Shown here: one piece after another, positions 19,498 through 28,816 of the stretch | How the letters are laid out: each line of letters opens with the position of its first letter | Numbering within the stretch: position 1 is the first letter of the stretch | Assembly (NCBI RefSeq): GCF_003544855.1 | Contig: NZ_CP032101.1 | Coordinates: forward strand, 2,418,001 to 2,482,000 | Reading direction: 5' to 3' | DNA from: Malaciobacter marinus | GTDB lineage: Bacteria; Campylobacterota; Campylobacteria; Campylobacterales; Arcobacteraceae | DNA length: 64,000 bases | The notes under the pieces: model-generated | Database searches by the model: none | Seen by the model: only the letters and a program-made list of their open reading frames with translations | Told to the model about the DNA's origin: nothing | Made by a program: the position numbers and the translations under genes

Positions 19498-19514
19498 TGT
19501 ACAATATTTGTACA
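19498..19514. promoter_or_regulatory. Palindromic operator upstream of frdC
   Basis: TGTACAA-TAT-TTGTACA is a perfect inverted repeat with 7-base arms. It overlaps the likely -35 region of the frd promoter. The first 12 bases recur, in inverse orientation, in the nuo leader (4875-4886). Confidence 0.55.
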
Positions 19515-19537
19515 AGCTTACTATTTCTTTTTATAAT
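19508..19537 (+). promoter_or_regulatory. Putative promoter of frdCAB
   Basis: TATAAT at 19532-19537 is a perfect -10 box. The best -35 candidate is TTGTAC (19508-19513), 18 bases upstream and inside the palindromic operator. The transcript would begin about 70 bases before frdC. Confidence 0.5.
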
Positions 19538-19611
19538 GATTTTTGAAGATGATTTTTGCTATTATCTTTTTACGTTAAAAACATTAGTAATATCACTAGA
19601 AAGGATGTAAA

Positions 19612-20394
19612 ATGAGTGACCTAATTGAAGGTTATATTGGTACTACAACTGAAAGAAAAAAGAGTAGGCTTCCGGCAAGGCTTGATTATATTCAAAGTGC
19701 AACGGGTTTATTTTTAGCTCTTTTTATGTGGGCTCACATGCTATTAGTATCTTCGATATTAGTTAGTAAAGACTTTATGTATACTGTAACAAAAGCATTA
19801 GAGGGAAGTTTCATAATTGAGGGAGGACATCCACTATTTGTATCTGCAGCTGTTGCTGTGATTTTTGTTATATTTATTGTTCATGCTGCTTTAGGTATGA
19901 GAAAGTTACCTGGTAACTATAAACAATATCAAGTAGTAAAAGCACATGCAAAAAGTATGGGTCATGATGACACAAAATTATGGTTTATACAAGCATTTAC
20001 AGGTTTTGCAATGTTCTTTTTGGGTTCTGTACACTTATATATTATGTTAAGTAATCCAGGAGAAATTGGACCATATGCATCATCGGATAGAGTTGTTAGT
20101 GATTGGATGTGGCCTTTATATATCCTTTTATTATTAGCAGTTGAATTTCATGGGACAATTGGTCTTTACAGACTATGTGTTAAATGGGGTTGGTTTGATG
20201 GGAACAATCCAAAAGAGACAAGAAAAACTCTTAAAAAAGTTAAATGGGCATTAACTATATTTTTTCTTGTACTAGGTTTTGCTACATTAGCAGCATATAT
20301 GAAAATTGGTCTTGAACACAAAGCTAATTATGGTGAGAGATATGTGCCAACAGCAAAAATAATGAAAATTGACAATACTGGGAGGCTAGCATAA
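19612..20394 (+). CDS. frdC: Fumarate reductase dihaem cytochrome b subunit
   Basis: This is the membrane anchor of menaquinol:fumarate reductase. The 260 residues closely follow the Wolinella succinogenes FrdC plan with five membrane helices. Four haem-ligand histidines are visible: H42 (WAHM), H91 (IVHAALG), H141 (SVHLY) and H180 (EFHGT). E64 and E178 correspond to the Wolinella glutamates E66 and E180 implicated in quinol oxidation and the proton E-pathway. AAGGA precedes the start. It is the first gene of frdCAB, and the operon has its own promoter. In this group the enzyme may also serve as the succinate dehydrogenase. Confidence 0.94.
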   Translation: MSDLIEGYIGTTTERKKSRLPARLDYIQSATGLFLALFMWAHMLLVSSILVSKDFMYTVTKALEGSFIIEGGHPLFVSAAVAVIFVIFIVHAALGMRKLPGNYKQYQVVKAHAKSMGHDDTKLWFIQAFTGFAMFFLGSVHLYIMLSNPGEIGPYASSDRVVSDWMWPLYILLLLAVEFHGTIGLYRLCVKWGWFDGNNPKETRKTLKKVKWALTIFFLVLGFATLAAYMKIGLEHKANYGERYVPTAKIMKIDNTGRLA

Positions 20395-20395
20395 T

Positions 20396-22381
20396 ATGAA
20401 AATTAATTACTGTGATGCATTAGTTATAGGTGGAGGATTAGCAGGACTTAGAGCGTCTGTTGCCGCACAAAAAAAAGGACTAAGTACAATTGTTTTATCA
20501 TTAGTTCCTGTAAAAAGATCACATAGTGCTGCTGCACAAGGTGGAATGCAAGCTTCATTAGGTAACTCAAAAATGTCTGATGGAGATAATGAAGATTTAC
20601 ACTTTGCAGATACTGTAAAGGGTAGTGACTGGGGATGTGATCAAGAAGTTGCAAGAATGTTTGTTCATACTGCACCAAAAGCTATTAGAGAATTAGCTGG
20701 TTGGGGTGTACCTTGGACTAGAGTTAGAGAAGGTTCAAGAGAAGCAGTTATCAATGCTAAAAAAACTACTATTACAGAAGATGCAGATAGACATGGTCTT
20801 ATTACATCAAGAGACTTTGGTGGAACAAAAAAATGGAGAACATGTTATACAGCTGATGCAACTGGACATACTATGCTATTTGGTGTTGCAAATGAGGCTT
20901 TAAAACATGAAGTTGATATTAGAGATAGAAAAGAAGCTATTTCAATTATTCATGAAGATGGAAAATGTTATGGAGCAGTTGTAAGAGATTTAATTACGGG
21001 TGAATTAGAAGCTTATGTTGCAAAAGGAACATGTATCGCAACTGGTGGATATGGAAGAGTATTTAAACAAACTACAAATGCTGTAATTTGTGAGGGTATT
21101 GGTGCAGCACTTGCACTTGAAACTGGTATTGCACCACTTTCTAATATGGAAGCTGTACAATTCCACCCTACTCCAATTGTTCCATCTGGAATTTTATTAA
21201 CAGAAGGTTGTAGAGGTGATGGAGGTATCTTAAGAGATGTTGACGGTCACAGATTTATGCCTGATTATGAGCCAGAGAAAAAAGAACTTGCTTCAAGAGA
21301 TGTTGTATCAAGAAGAATGATTGAGCATATTAGAAATGGTAAAGGTGTACCATCACCTTATGGTTTCCATGTATGGTTAGATATCTCTATTTTAGGTAGA
21401 GAGCATATTGAAAAGAACTTAAGAGATGTACAAGAGATTTGTCAAATCTTTAATGGTATAGATCCTGCTGATGAGGGTAAAAAAGGATGGGCTCCAGTTT
21501 TACCAATGCAACACTACTCAATGGGTGGTATTAGAACTAAACCAACTGGTGAATCAACAAGACTAAAAGGTTTATTTGCTTGTGGTGAAGCTGCTTGTTG
21601 GGATATGCATGGATTTAATAGACTTGGAGGAAACTCTGTATCTGAAACTGTTGTTGCAGGTATGATTATTGGAAACTATTTTGCAGATTTTTGTAAAGAA
21701 AATGACCTTACTATTCCAACTGCTACAATTCAAAAGTTTGTTGATAAAGAAGATGCATACTTAGATGAATTATTATCTCTTGATGGTAGCGAAGATATTT
21801 TTAAAATTAAAAATAGAATGAAAGATATCATGGATGAAAAAGTTGGTATTTTTAGAGATGGTCCACATTTAGAAGAGGCTGTTGAAGAGTTAAAAGAACT
21901 ATTAGAAAAAACAAAAAATATAACTGTAAAATCTAAAGAAAGAGCAGGAAATCCAGAACTTGAAGAAGCATATAGAGTTCCTAAAATGTTAAAAATTGCA
22001 CTTTGTGTAGCTAAAGGTGCAAGAGATAGAACAGAATCAAGAGGTGCACACTATAGAGAGGATTATCTAAAAAGAGATGATGAAAAATGGTTAAACAGAA
22101 CTTTATCTACTTGGCCAAATCCAAATGATATTGAACCAACACTTGAATATGCACCACTTGATGTTATGAAAATGGAAATGCCACCAGCATTTAGAGGTTA
22201 TGGTGCTAAGGGTATGATTATTGAAAATGAACTATCTGAAAAAAGGCAAGAAGAAGTTGACTCTATTAGAGAAAAACTTGAAGCTGAGGGGAAAGATAGA
22301 CATGAAATTCAAGATGCATTAATGCCATTTGAATTACCAATGAATTATAAAGAGAAAAATGAAAGAGTAGGAGACAAATAA
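20396..22381 (+). CDS. frdA: Fumarate reductase flavoprotein subunit
   Basis: This is the catalytic subunit with covalently bound FAD, reducing fumarate to succinate at the cytoplasmic side. The FAD dinucleotide loop is [11 protein letters not shown] (near 10-20), and H43 in [11 protein letters not shown] is the histidine that carries [13 protein letters not shown] and [10 protein letters not shown] belong to the dicarboxylate site. The length of 661 residues matches Wolinella FrdA. It follows frdC by one base and overlaps frdB by one base (TAATG). The family reaction is reversible in vitro, so direction in the cell depends on conditions. Confidence 0.95.
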   Translation: MKINYCDALVIGGGLAGLRASVAAQKKGLSTIVLSLVPVKRSHSAAAQGGMQASLGNSKMSDGDNEDLHFADTVKGSDWGCDQEVARMFVHTAPKAIRELAGWGVPWTRVREGSREAVINAKKTTITEDADRHGLITSRDFGGTKKWRTCYTADATGHTMLFGVANEALKHEVDIRDRKEAISIIHEDGKCYGAVVRDLITGELEAYVAKGTCIATGGYGRVFKQTTNAVICEGIGAALALETGIAPLSNMEAVQFHPTPIVPSGILLTEGCRGDGGILRDVDGHRFMPDYEPEKKELASRDVVSRRMIEHIRNGKGVPSPYGFHVWLDISILGREHIEKNLRDVQEICQIFNGIDPADEGKKGWAPVLPMQHYSMGGIRTKPTGESTRLKGLFACGEAACWDMHGFNRLGGNSVSETVVAGMIIGNYFADFCKENDLTIPTATIQKFVDKEDAYLDELLSLDGSEDIFKIKNRMKDIMDEKVGIFRDGPHLEEAVEELKELLEKTKNITVKSKERAGNPELEEAYRVPKMLKIALCVAKGARDRTESRGAHYREDYLKRDDEKWLNRTLSTWPNPNDIEPTLEYAPLDVMKMEMPPAFRGYGAKGMIIENELSEKRQEEVDSIREKLEAEGKDRHEIQDALMPFELPMNYKEKNERVGDK

Positions 22382-23112
22382 TGAGTGTAGAAAAAGGTAG
22401 AGAAATAACTATATCAGTTCTTAAATTCAATCCTAGAAGTAAGGTTTCAAAACCTCACTTTGTAGATTATAAACTTGAAGAGACTCCAGGAATGACTCTT
22501 TTTATAGCATTAAATTACATTAGAGAGAATTTTGATGCTGATTTATCTTTTGACTTTGTTTGTAGAGCAGGTATTTGTGGTTCTTGTGGAATGGTTGTAA
22601 ATGGGAAACCTGCACTAGCTTGTAGAACACTTACATCAAGCTATCCAGAAGGAACATTAAAATTAATGCCAATGCCTGCATTTGAACTTATTAAAGATTT
22701 ATCTGTTAATACAGGTAAATGGATGGATAAAATGTCAAAAAGAGTTGAATCATGGATTCATACAAATGAAAAACCAGATATTTCAAAACTTGAAGAAAGA
22801 GTTGATCCAGATGTTGCTGATGAAACTTTCGAACTTGACAGATGTATTGAGTGTGGTATTTGTGTTGCTTCTTGTGGTACTATATTAATGAGACCAGAGT
22901 TTGTTGGTCCAGTTGGGTTAAATAGAGTAGCAAGATTTGAAGTTGATCCACATGATAATAGAACAACTGAGGATTTTTATGAATTAGTTGGTGATGATGA
23001 TGGTATTTTTGGATGTATGTCATTAATGGCATGCGAAGATCATTGCCCTAAACATTTACCATTACAAAACAAAATTGCTTATTTAAGAAGAAAATTAGTT
23101 TCAATTAAATAA
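22381..23112 (+). CDS. frdB: Fumarate reductase iron-sulfur subunit
   Basis: This subunit wires electrons from the FrdC haems to FAD. Three clusters are accounted for: [2Fe-2S] at C61, C66, C69 and C81; [4Fe-4S] at C155, C158, C161 and C222; [3Fe-4S] at C165, C212 and C218. The length of 243 residues is typical. Two palindromes follow at 23120-23205, closing the frd operon. Confidence 0.95.
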   Translation: MSVEKGREITISVLKFNPRSKVSKPHFVDYKLEETPGMTLFIALNYIRENFDADLSFDFVCRAGICGSCGMVVNGKPALACRTLTSSYPEGTLKLMPMPAFELIKDLSVNTGKWMDKMSKRVESWIHTNEKPDISKLEERVDPDVADETFELDRCIECGICVASCGTILMRPEFVGPVGLNRVARFEVDPHDNRTTEDFYELVGDDDGIFGCMSLMACEDHCPKHLPLQNKIAYLRRKLVSIK

Positions 23113-23119
23113 AACTTCT

Positions 23120-23156
23120 TTAATACGAAAAGAATTAACCTCCCTTTTCGTATTAA
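23120..23156 (+). terminator. First hairpin after frdB
   Basis: A 13-bp perfect stem (TTAATACGAAAAG with CTTTTCGTATTAA) has an 11-base loop. No T-run follows, so it may stabilise the frd mRNA end or act together with the second palindrome. Confidence 0.55.
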
Positions 23157-23159
23157 AAC

Positions 23160-23205
23160 AATATAAAAAGATAATTACCAAAATTGGTAATTATCTTTTT
23201 ATATT
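23160..23205. terminator. Long palindrome between frdB and the dynamin-like gene
   Basis: This is a 46-base perfect palindrome centred near 23182-23183 (core ACCAAAATTGGT), with a run of five T in its right arm and five A in its left. It can terminate on either strand and ends only 20 bases before the next start codon. Confidence 0.75.
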
Positions 23206-23225
23206 TAATGCTATATGGAGGCATA

Positions 23226-25550
23226 ATGAACCTAGCGAATGACTACTTTTTACTTTACCATGGAATTTTAATAAAAAAAGAGATTTCATATGAGATTAAA
23301 AAGTCAAATAAAAATGAATTCTTTGAAATAGTTGCTTTAATTTTAAGTGCAAATAGAAAAAATTATGAAAAATACTTACCTTTAAACTCTTTTAACTCTT
23401 TGTGTACTAAAATAATTAACAAAACACCAAATAATATAAATGAACTTTATCAACTTCAATACAATCTAATAGAAGAAATTATCAATTATGAAAATAATAA
23501 TATATCAATATTGCACAATGCATTTGAATATCTAAAAAATGAAAAAATAATTACTAATTCTGACAATGAAAAACTGATTTCTTTATTTGATCCTAGTGAA
23601 ATTAATAAAAAAGAGATAAACTCTGATATTTTTATAGATGATAATTTAAACTTTAATGAACATAAAGCTGAAATATCAAAAATCATAGAAGAGTTAAAAG
23701 AGATATTTAATAAACAAGATTTAAAACAAGAGCTTGAAGATACAATAAATTACATAAATTCTCAAAAATTCTCAATTGGAATCACTGGGGTTATGAATGC
23801 TGGTAAATCTACAATGTTAAATGCACTTATGGGTAAAGAGATATTAGGAAGTGCAGTTGTACCAGAAACTGCAAACTTAACAATTGTAAAATATGATAAA
23901 GATCCATCTGCAAATGTATTTTATTGGAATAAAGAAGAGTGGAATAAAATAGAAAATAGTGCCAATGAAATAGAATCAATTAAAGATTTTGTAAATGAAA
24001 CTAAATCATTGTTTAAAGATGAGTTAGATAATTATATAAAAGATGACACAAGAAGTGATAAAGTTGATATTGAAAATCTAGCTTCTTTCACATCAGCAGA
24101 AGCTAGTGGGAAAAGATGTAATTTAGTTAAATATGTAGAATTAAAATCAGATTTAAATTTTTTAAAAGATGGTATAGAAATAGTTGATACTCCAGGACTT
24201 GATGATCCAGTTATTCAAAGAGAAGAGATAACTAAAGAGTACTTATCAAATTGTGATATGATGTTACACTTAATGAATGTAAGCCAAAGTGCAACTTTAA
24301 AAGATGTAGAGTTTATTGTGGATGCATTATTATATCAAAATATTTCAAAACTATTAATAGTAATCACAAGAGCAGATACAGTATCAAAAGAAGAGTTAGA
24401 AGAAGTAATAAATTACACAAAAACTTCAATTAAAAGACAACTTCATAATTTAAATAAAGATAGTCAACTAGACTATATTTTAAAAACTATCAAATTTATT
24501 CCAATTTCTGGGAAAATGGCTTTACTTCATAGAACAGGAAAAGAAAAAGAGGCACTAGAAGCTGGATTTAAACTTGAAGATACAGGTATTGTGGAAATTG
24601 AAAACTATCTTTTTGAATCATTATTTGGGAAAAATAGTTCAAAAACAGAACTTATTATTAAAGGTGCTAAATCACAACTAATAAAAGCAATTGATAAACA
24701 ATATTCAGCATTAAATTATGAGTTAAGATTATTAGCAAAATCAAAAGATGAATTAGAAGCAGAATTAAAAGAGTTTAATAAAAAGAAATCTGCAAATGAA
24801 AAAATCTTTCAAGCAATGCAAGAAGATATAACTTATTATAAAAGTGATGCAAAGAATTATATAGAATCATTGGAAGCATTTTTAAGTACAGAATTAATAG
24901 ACTTACAAAATATTATCAGACAAAGAGTCGTTAGTGATGTAAAATATACATTTGAAAAAGAGAAGAAAAAACCTCTACAAAGTAGAATAATAAATATTAT
25001 ACAAACAGCATTAAAAGATGGGATAATTGATGTCGTAAGAGATTATAGATATAAATTTATAAAAAAATCTCAAAATATTGGTGAAATTTGTGAGCAAAAA
25101 TATCATGATTTTGGTTTTTCATTAAAACATGATAATGATAATTTTGATGCAAGAGGTTTTTTTCAACAAGACTTTAAAAGTGGATTCTTGACTTCTTCAA
25201 ATGATATATTAATTCTAAAAATCACTAATTTAGTTTCTAAATCAAAAGCATCAAAAATACAAAGTTTAGATTTACAAATTCAAAAAGTTTTAGAAGAAGA
25301 GTTTACAAGTATTGAAAAAAGTATTAAAACAAAAGCAAAAGAAGTTTCAGAACAATTAATTGATACATTTTTTGATACATTAAATGCACCACTTAAAAGT
25401 TTTGAAACTAAATTATTAACTAATGAGCAAATATTAAAAGAACAGATTAATTCATTTAAAGAAAATGATAAAAATAAAGATAAAATTTCAATCGAAATTC
25501 ATAAAAATTTAAAAAGATTAGAAACAATAAAAAAAGGTTGTAAAAAATGA
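23226..25550 (+). CDS. Dynamin-like GTPase, first of a pair
   Basis: This is a large GTPase of the bacterial dynamin-like family, which binds and remodels membranes. The start at 23226 (774 residues) is chosen over an upstream frame extension because GGAGG lies five bases before it and the extension would run through the palindrome. The G1 loop GVMNAGKST is near residue 187, G3 reads DTPGLDDP, and G4 is a TRAD variant. Long coiled regions follow. It overlaps the second dynamin gene by 4 nt. C. jejuni Cj0411/Cj0412, which form an asymmetric dynamin pair, also lie directly after frdCAB. Its cellular role is not settled. Confidence 0.85.
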   Translation: MNLANDYFLLYHGILIKKEISYEIKKSNKNEFFEIVALILSANRKNYEKYLPLNSFNSLCTKIINKTPNNINELYQLQYNLIEEIINYENNNISILHNAFEYLKNEKIITNSDNEKLISLFDPSEINKKEINSDIFIDDNLNFNEHKAEISKIIEELKEIFNKQDLKQELEDTINYINSQKFSIGITGVMNAGKSTMLNALMGKEILGSAVVPETANLTIVKYDKDPSANVFYWNKEEWNKIENSANEIESIKDFVNETKSLFKDELDNYIKDDTRSDKVDIENLASFTSAEASGKRCNLVKYVELKSDLNFLKDGIEIVDTPGLDDPVIQREEITKEYLSNCDMMLHLMNVSQSATLKDVEFIVDALLYQNISKLLIVITRADTVSKEELEEVINYTKTSIKRQLHNLNKDSQLDYILKTIKFIPISGKMALLHRTGKEKEALEAGFKLEDTGIVEIENYLFESLFGKNSSKTELIIKGAKSQLIKAIDKQYSALNYELRLLAKSKDELEAELKEFNKKKSANEKIFQAMQEDITYYKSDAKNYIESLEAFLSTELIDLQNIIRQRVVSDVKYTFEKEKKKPLQSRIINIIQTALKDGIIDVVRDYRYKFIKKSQNIGEICEQKYHDFGFSLKHDNDNFDARGFFQQDFKSGFLTSSNDILILKITNLVSKSKASKIQSLDLQIQKVLEEEFTSIEKSIKTKAKEVSEQLIDTFFDTLNAPLKSFETKLLTNEQILKEQINSFKENDKNKDKISIEIHKNLKRLETIKKGCKK

Positions 25551-27568
25551 AGTTATTACAACAATTTGTAATAGAGTATAAAGATGCTTACATAAAAAAA
25601 GATGTAGTTTATGAAAATAGTATAGAAGGAGAAATAAGAAAAGTAAAGGATTTACTTTTAGATGATGATTTTTTACCATCAGTTCAATTAAAATCAATTT
25701 TAGATAAATTTATTAGAAGAGCAAGATATCCAATGGAAGTTGCAATAACAGGACAATTTTCAGCTGGAAAGTCAACTTTTTTAAATGCTTTATTATCAAG
25801 AAATATTCTTCCAACTGGAATAACTCCTGTTACATCAAAAGTAAATTTTATAAATTATGGGGAAGAGTATAAATTAAGAATCACTTACAAATCAGGTGCA
25901 GAAGAATATTATAGTATTGATGCAATTGCTGATTTTACAGACCAAAGAAAAGAAGAGCTTGAAGAAGTAAAGTATTTAACACTATATGCTCCAATGGATA
26001 TTTTAAAAGATATATCTTTTGTTGATACTCCTGGACTTAACTCACAAAGCCAAGGTGATACAGAAACAACTAGAAGAGTATTAAGAGATGTGGGAGGAAT
26101 AATTTGGCTTACTCTTATTGATAATGCAGGAAAAATGAGTGAAGCAGAAGTTTTAGAAGAGTATATGCAACATTTTAAAAATAAATCTTTATGTGTATTA
26201 AATCAAAAAGATAAATTTACAAATGAACAAATCCAAACAACAACAAAATATATCAAAAATAGATTTAATAAATATTTTGCTGAAGTTATTCCAATATCTG
26301 CAAAACAAGCACTTGATTCAAGAAGACATCAAAAAAATATTTTACTTGAAAGTGCATATGAAGAAGTAACTAAAGAGTTTAAAAATAAATTAAATGAAAA
26401 TTTAGAAGTTAATTCCCTTGATTTTTTCTCTAAAGATTTTGATGAGTTTAAAAATAAAGTAAATAATATTCAATCAAAAGATACTTCACTTGATATGAAA
26501 CAACTTGAAGAATCAAACATAAATTCAGTTTTAGAATTTATTGATAATACAATTAGACCACAAGCAAAAGAATCAAAAGAGTTTGCTATAAAAAAAGATT
26601 TAAGAAATGTTTGTGATATTTTAATCAAAGAGTATGAAACAATTATTGGAACTTATGATTCTTTAATAGATATTTTAAAATCAACACAAGAACAAATAAT
26701 TGAAGCATTTGATAATATATATAAAAAATACTCTAAGGATTTATTTAATATCTATACTTCATTAGAATCTATTATGGATAAAATTGCAAATGAAACATTT
26801 AAAAATGTGAAAAGAATTACAGATTATAGATATCAAGAAAATAAAGGTAGTTTTTTATCATCAAAAAAAATAGAAAAAGTAGAGTTTACTAGCTATTGGA
26901 TAGATAGTGACAATGTATATAAAAACTTATTTTATGATGATCAAACAGTAGACAAAATGTTTAAACGTTCAATTAAAATGCTAAAAAACAATGAATTACA
27001 AACAGACGAAGCATTTAGAGCTGTTTATAGAATATTAAAATCAGAAATTCATAAATGGCAAGAAGCATATGAGAAAATCAAAAAACATAGAGAGATTGCA
27101 TCAGATTTAGAGTTTTCAAATACTAGACACTTTGCTGCAAAAGTATATGAAAATGTATTATCTGATTATCATAGAACTATATTAGAAAATATTTCTGCAC
27201 TTAGAAAAAAGTTTGCTTACTTTAATGGAGCTTTGTCATACTCTTATATACAAACAACCCAAGCAACTATAGCACACTTTGAACAACAAATACAAGAATC
27301 AGAAGAATTACACAAAAAAGAACCTACAAAATTCAATGTAGTTCATCCAAGAGAAGATGAAATACTTACAAAATTAAAAGTTAATTTTGGATTTGAAAAA
27401 ATTGAAGATTTTCTAACATCAAAAAGAAACTATTTATTTAAAATTATAAAATACTCTAAACAACAATATTTAGAGATAAATGAAGATAGAATAAAATTTG
27501 TTGAATCAAAGAAAGATATATATAATAATAAAATTAAAAAGCTATATGAGATAAAAGAGAGTATTTAA
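25547..27568 (+). CDS. Dynamin-like GTPase, second of a pair
   Basis: This is the partner of the preceding gene, 673 residues. The G1 loop GQFSAGKST lies near residue 69, G3 is DTPGLNSQ, and G4 is NQKD. The GTPase domain is near the N terminus, unlike the first protein, which has about 180 residues before it; this asymmetry matches the C. jejuni DLP1/DLP2 pair, where the two proteins assemble together. Helical stalk-like sequence fills the rest. It is translationally coupled to its partner by an ATGA overlap and followed by a strong hairpin terminator. Confidence 0.85.
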   Translation: MKLLQQFVIEYKDAYIKKDVVYENSIEGEIRKVKDLLLDDDFLPSVQLKSILDKFIRRARYPMEVAITGQFSAGKSTFLNALLSRNILPTGITPVTSKVNFINYGEEYKLRITYKSGAEEYYSIDAIADFTDQRKEELEEVKYLTLYAPMDILKDISFVDTPGLNSQSQGDTETTRRVLRDVGGIIWLTLIDNAGKMSEAEVLEEYMQHFKNKSLCVLNQKDKFTNEQIQTTTKYIKNRFNKYFAEVIPISAKQALDSRRHQKNILLESAYEEVTKEFKNKLNENLEVNSLDFFSKDFDEFKNKVNNIQSKDTSLDMKQLEESNINSVLEFIDNTIRPQAKESKEFAIKKDLRNVCDILIKEYETIIGTYDSLIDILKSTQEQIIEAFDNIYKKYSKDLFNIYTSLESIMDKIANETFKNVKRITDYRYQENKGSFLSSKKIEKVEFTSYWIDSDNVYKNLFYDDQTVDKMFKRSIKMLKNNELQTDEAFRAVYRILKSEIHKWQEAYEKIKKHREIASDLEFSNTRHFAAKVYENVLSDYHRTILENISALRKKFAYFNGALSYSYIQTTQATIAHFEQQIQESEELHKKEPTKFNVVHPREDEILTKLKVNFGFEKIEDFLTSKRNYLFKIIKYSKQQYLEINEDRIKFVESKKDIYNNKIKKLYEIKESI

Positions 27569-27581
27569 CTCTCTTTTATCT
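27549..27581. terminator. Bidirectional terminator between the dynamin pair and the porin
   Basis: A perfect stem of 13-14 bp (GATAAAAGAGAGT with ACTCTCTTTTATC) has a 5-base loop and overlaps the stop codon of the dynamin gene. It serves both convergent operons. Confidence 0.8.
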
Positions 27582-28807
27582 TAAAATTTATAAATTAATC
27601 TACTTAAAAAGATGTCATATGAATTATCACTATCTTTTTCATCATTAATATCAAAATACATAGCTTCAATATTTAAATTCTCATTAAAACTATAACTAAT
27701 CATATAATCATTCTCTTTTACCTCATCAACATCTGTTTCATAAGTGGTTGTATAAAAAGAGAAGTTCAATTTATTAGTTATATCATAAGAAGTGTATAAA
27801 CCTAAAGCATCTTCATCATAACCACTACTTAAATTCCCCATAGACCATTCATTCATAGCTGTATAAAAAAACTCCCCTCCAAAGCCTGTAAATAAAGATT
27901 TCTCTTTGTCTAAAGAACTTTTTGTGTATGCAGCTGCTACATATAAATCTTTATAAGTAAGGGATAACATTGTTCCATATAAAAATCCATCAACACCAGA
28001 ATTTCTATCCTCACTTTGATTTGAATATTGAAAAGAAATATCTGTTGATAAATCATTATTTATTTGATTATTAAAGTTTGTATCTAAATAGAAAACTTTT
28101 GAGTATTTATCTATATCATAATAATATGCTCTACTAAAAATATTTGAGAAACTAAGCTCTTTTTTAAACTCTGTACCAAATAGTGCAGTACCACTTGAAT
28201 CTTTTGTTCCCATTTTTTGGAATTCATTAAAATTTTTATTCTCCACGCTTAATAATCCAGCATCATATCCTTGCCATTTATCAAAATATCCAACATAAAA
28301 AGAGAAATCATTTACCTTATAATTTAACATAGCTCCTTGAAAAGTTTGAGGAGTTAATCTCATATCATCATCACCCATTAAAGGTGTATTAATTATTTGC
28401 CTACCTAAAACAAAAGAAATATCTTCATAACTTAAATTTAAACTAGCCTCACCTAAAAACATAAAATCACTATCTATAGAAGCAAAAGTTTTATAATCAC
28501 TTAATAGGTTATCATTACTTAGTTCACTAAAAGATTTTGAAAAATATGGGCTTAAAGTCATACTTATATTATCTTTGTATATAGGAAAATTAAACCTAAC
28601 TACTCCACCTATTGCTGTTTCATAAGAGTTCTTTTCACCTAATGCCTTTTCATTATTATAATCATAAGACAAATACCCTAATCTTAAATCACCACTAATT
28701 TCGATACTTTTTAAATATTCATCTAAACTATTAACTTTTTTATTATTTGCATTTAAAGAACTAACTAAAATTGTAGTCGCAAACAGACTTATTATATATT
28801 TATTCAT
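27581..28807 (-). CDS. Outer-membrane porin-like protein
   Basis: The 408-residue protein starts with a signal peptide (MNKYIISLFATTILVSSLNA, cleavage probably near 20). The rest shows alternating short beta-strand patterns rich in aromatic residues and aspartate/asparagine, and ends in a strand with terminal phenylalanine (LSRLIYKF), the usual outer-membrane insertion signal. It resembles the porins of Campylobacterota (OprD-like fold). It is the last gene of the ttrC-ttrB-ttrA unit, nine bases after ttrA, so it may admit tetrathionate or a related oxyanion to the periplasm. That role is inferred from position only. Confidence 0.75.
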   Translation of the reverse strand: MNKYIISLFATTILVSSLNANNKKVNSLDEYLKSIEISGDLRLGYLSYDYNNEKALGEKNSYETAIGGVVRFNFPIYKDNISMTLSPYFSKSFSELSNDNLLSDYKTFASIDSDFMFLGEASLNLSYEDISFVLGRQIINTPLMGDDDMRLTPQTFQGAMLNYKVNDFSFYVGYFDKWQGYDAGLLSVENKNFNEFQKMGTKDSSGTALFGTEFKKELSFSNIFSRAYYYDIDKYSKVFYLDTNFNNQINNDLSTDISFQYSNQSEDRNSGVDGFLYGTMLSLTYKDLYVAAAYTKSSLDKEKSLFTGFGGEFFYTAMNEWSMGNLSSGYDEDALGLYTSYDITNKLNFSFYTTTYETDVDEVKENDYMISYSFNENLNIEAMYFDINDEKDSDNSYDIFLSRLIYKF

Positions 28808-28816
28808 TTTTTGGCC

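Noticed and set aside
23184-23225. Upstream extension of the first dynamin gene
   Set aside because: It would begin inside a perfect palindrome; the ATG at 23226 has GGAGG at ideal spacing.
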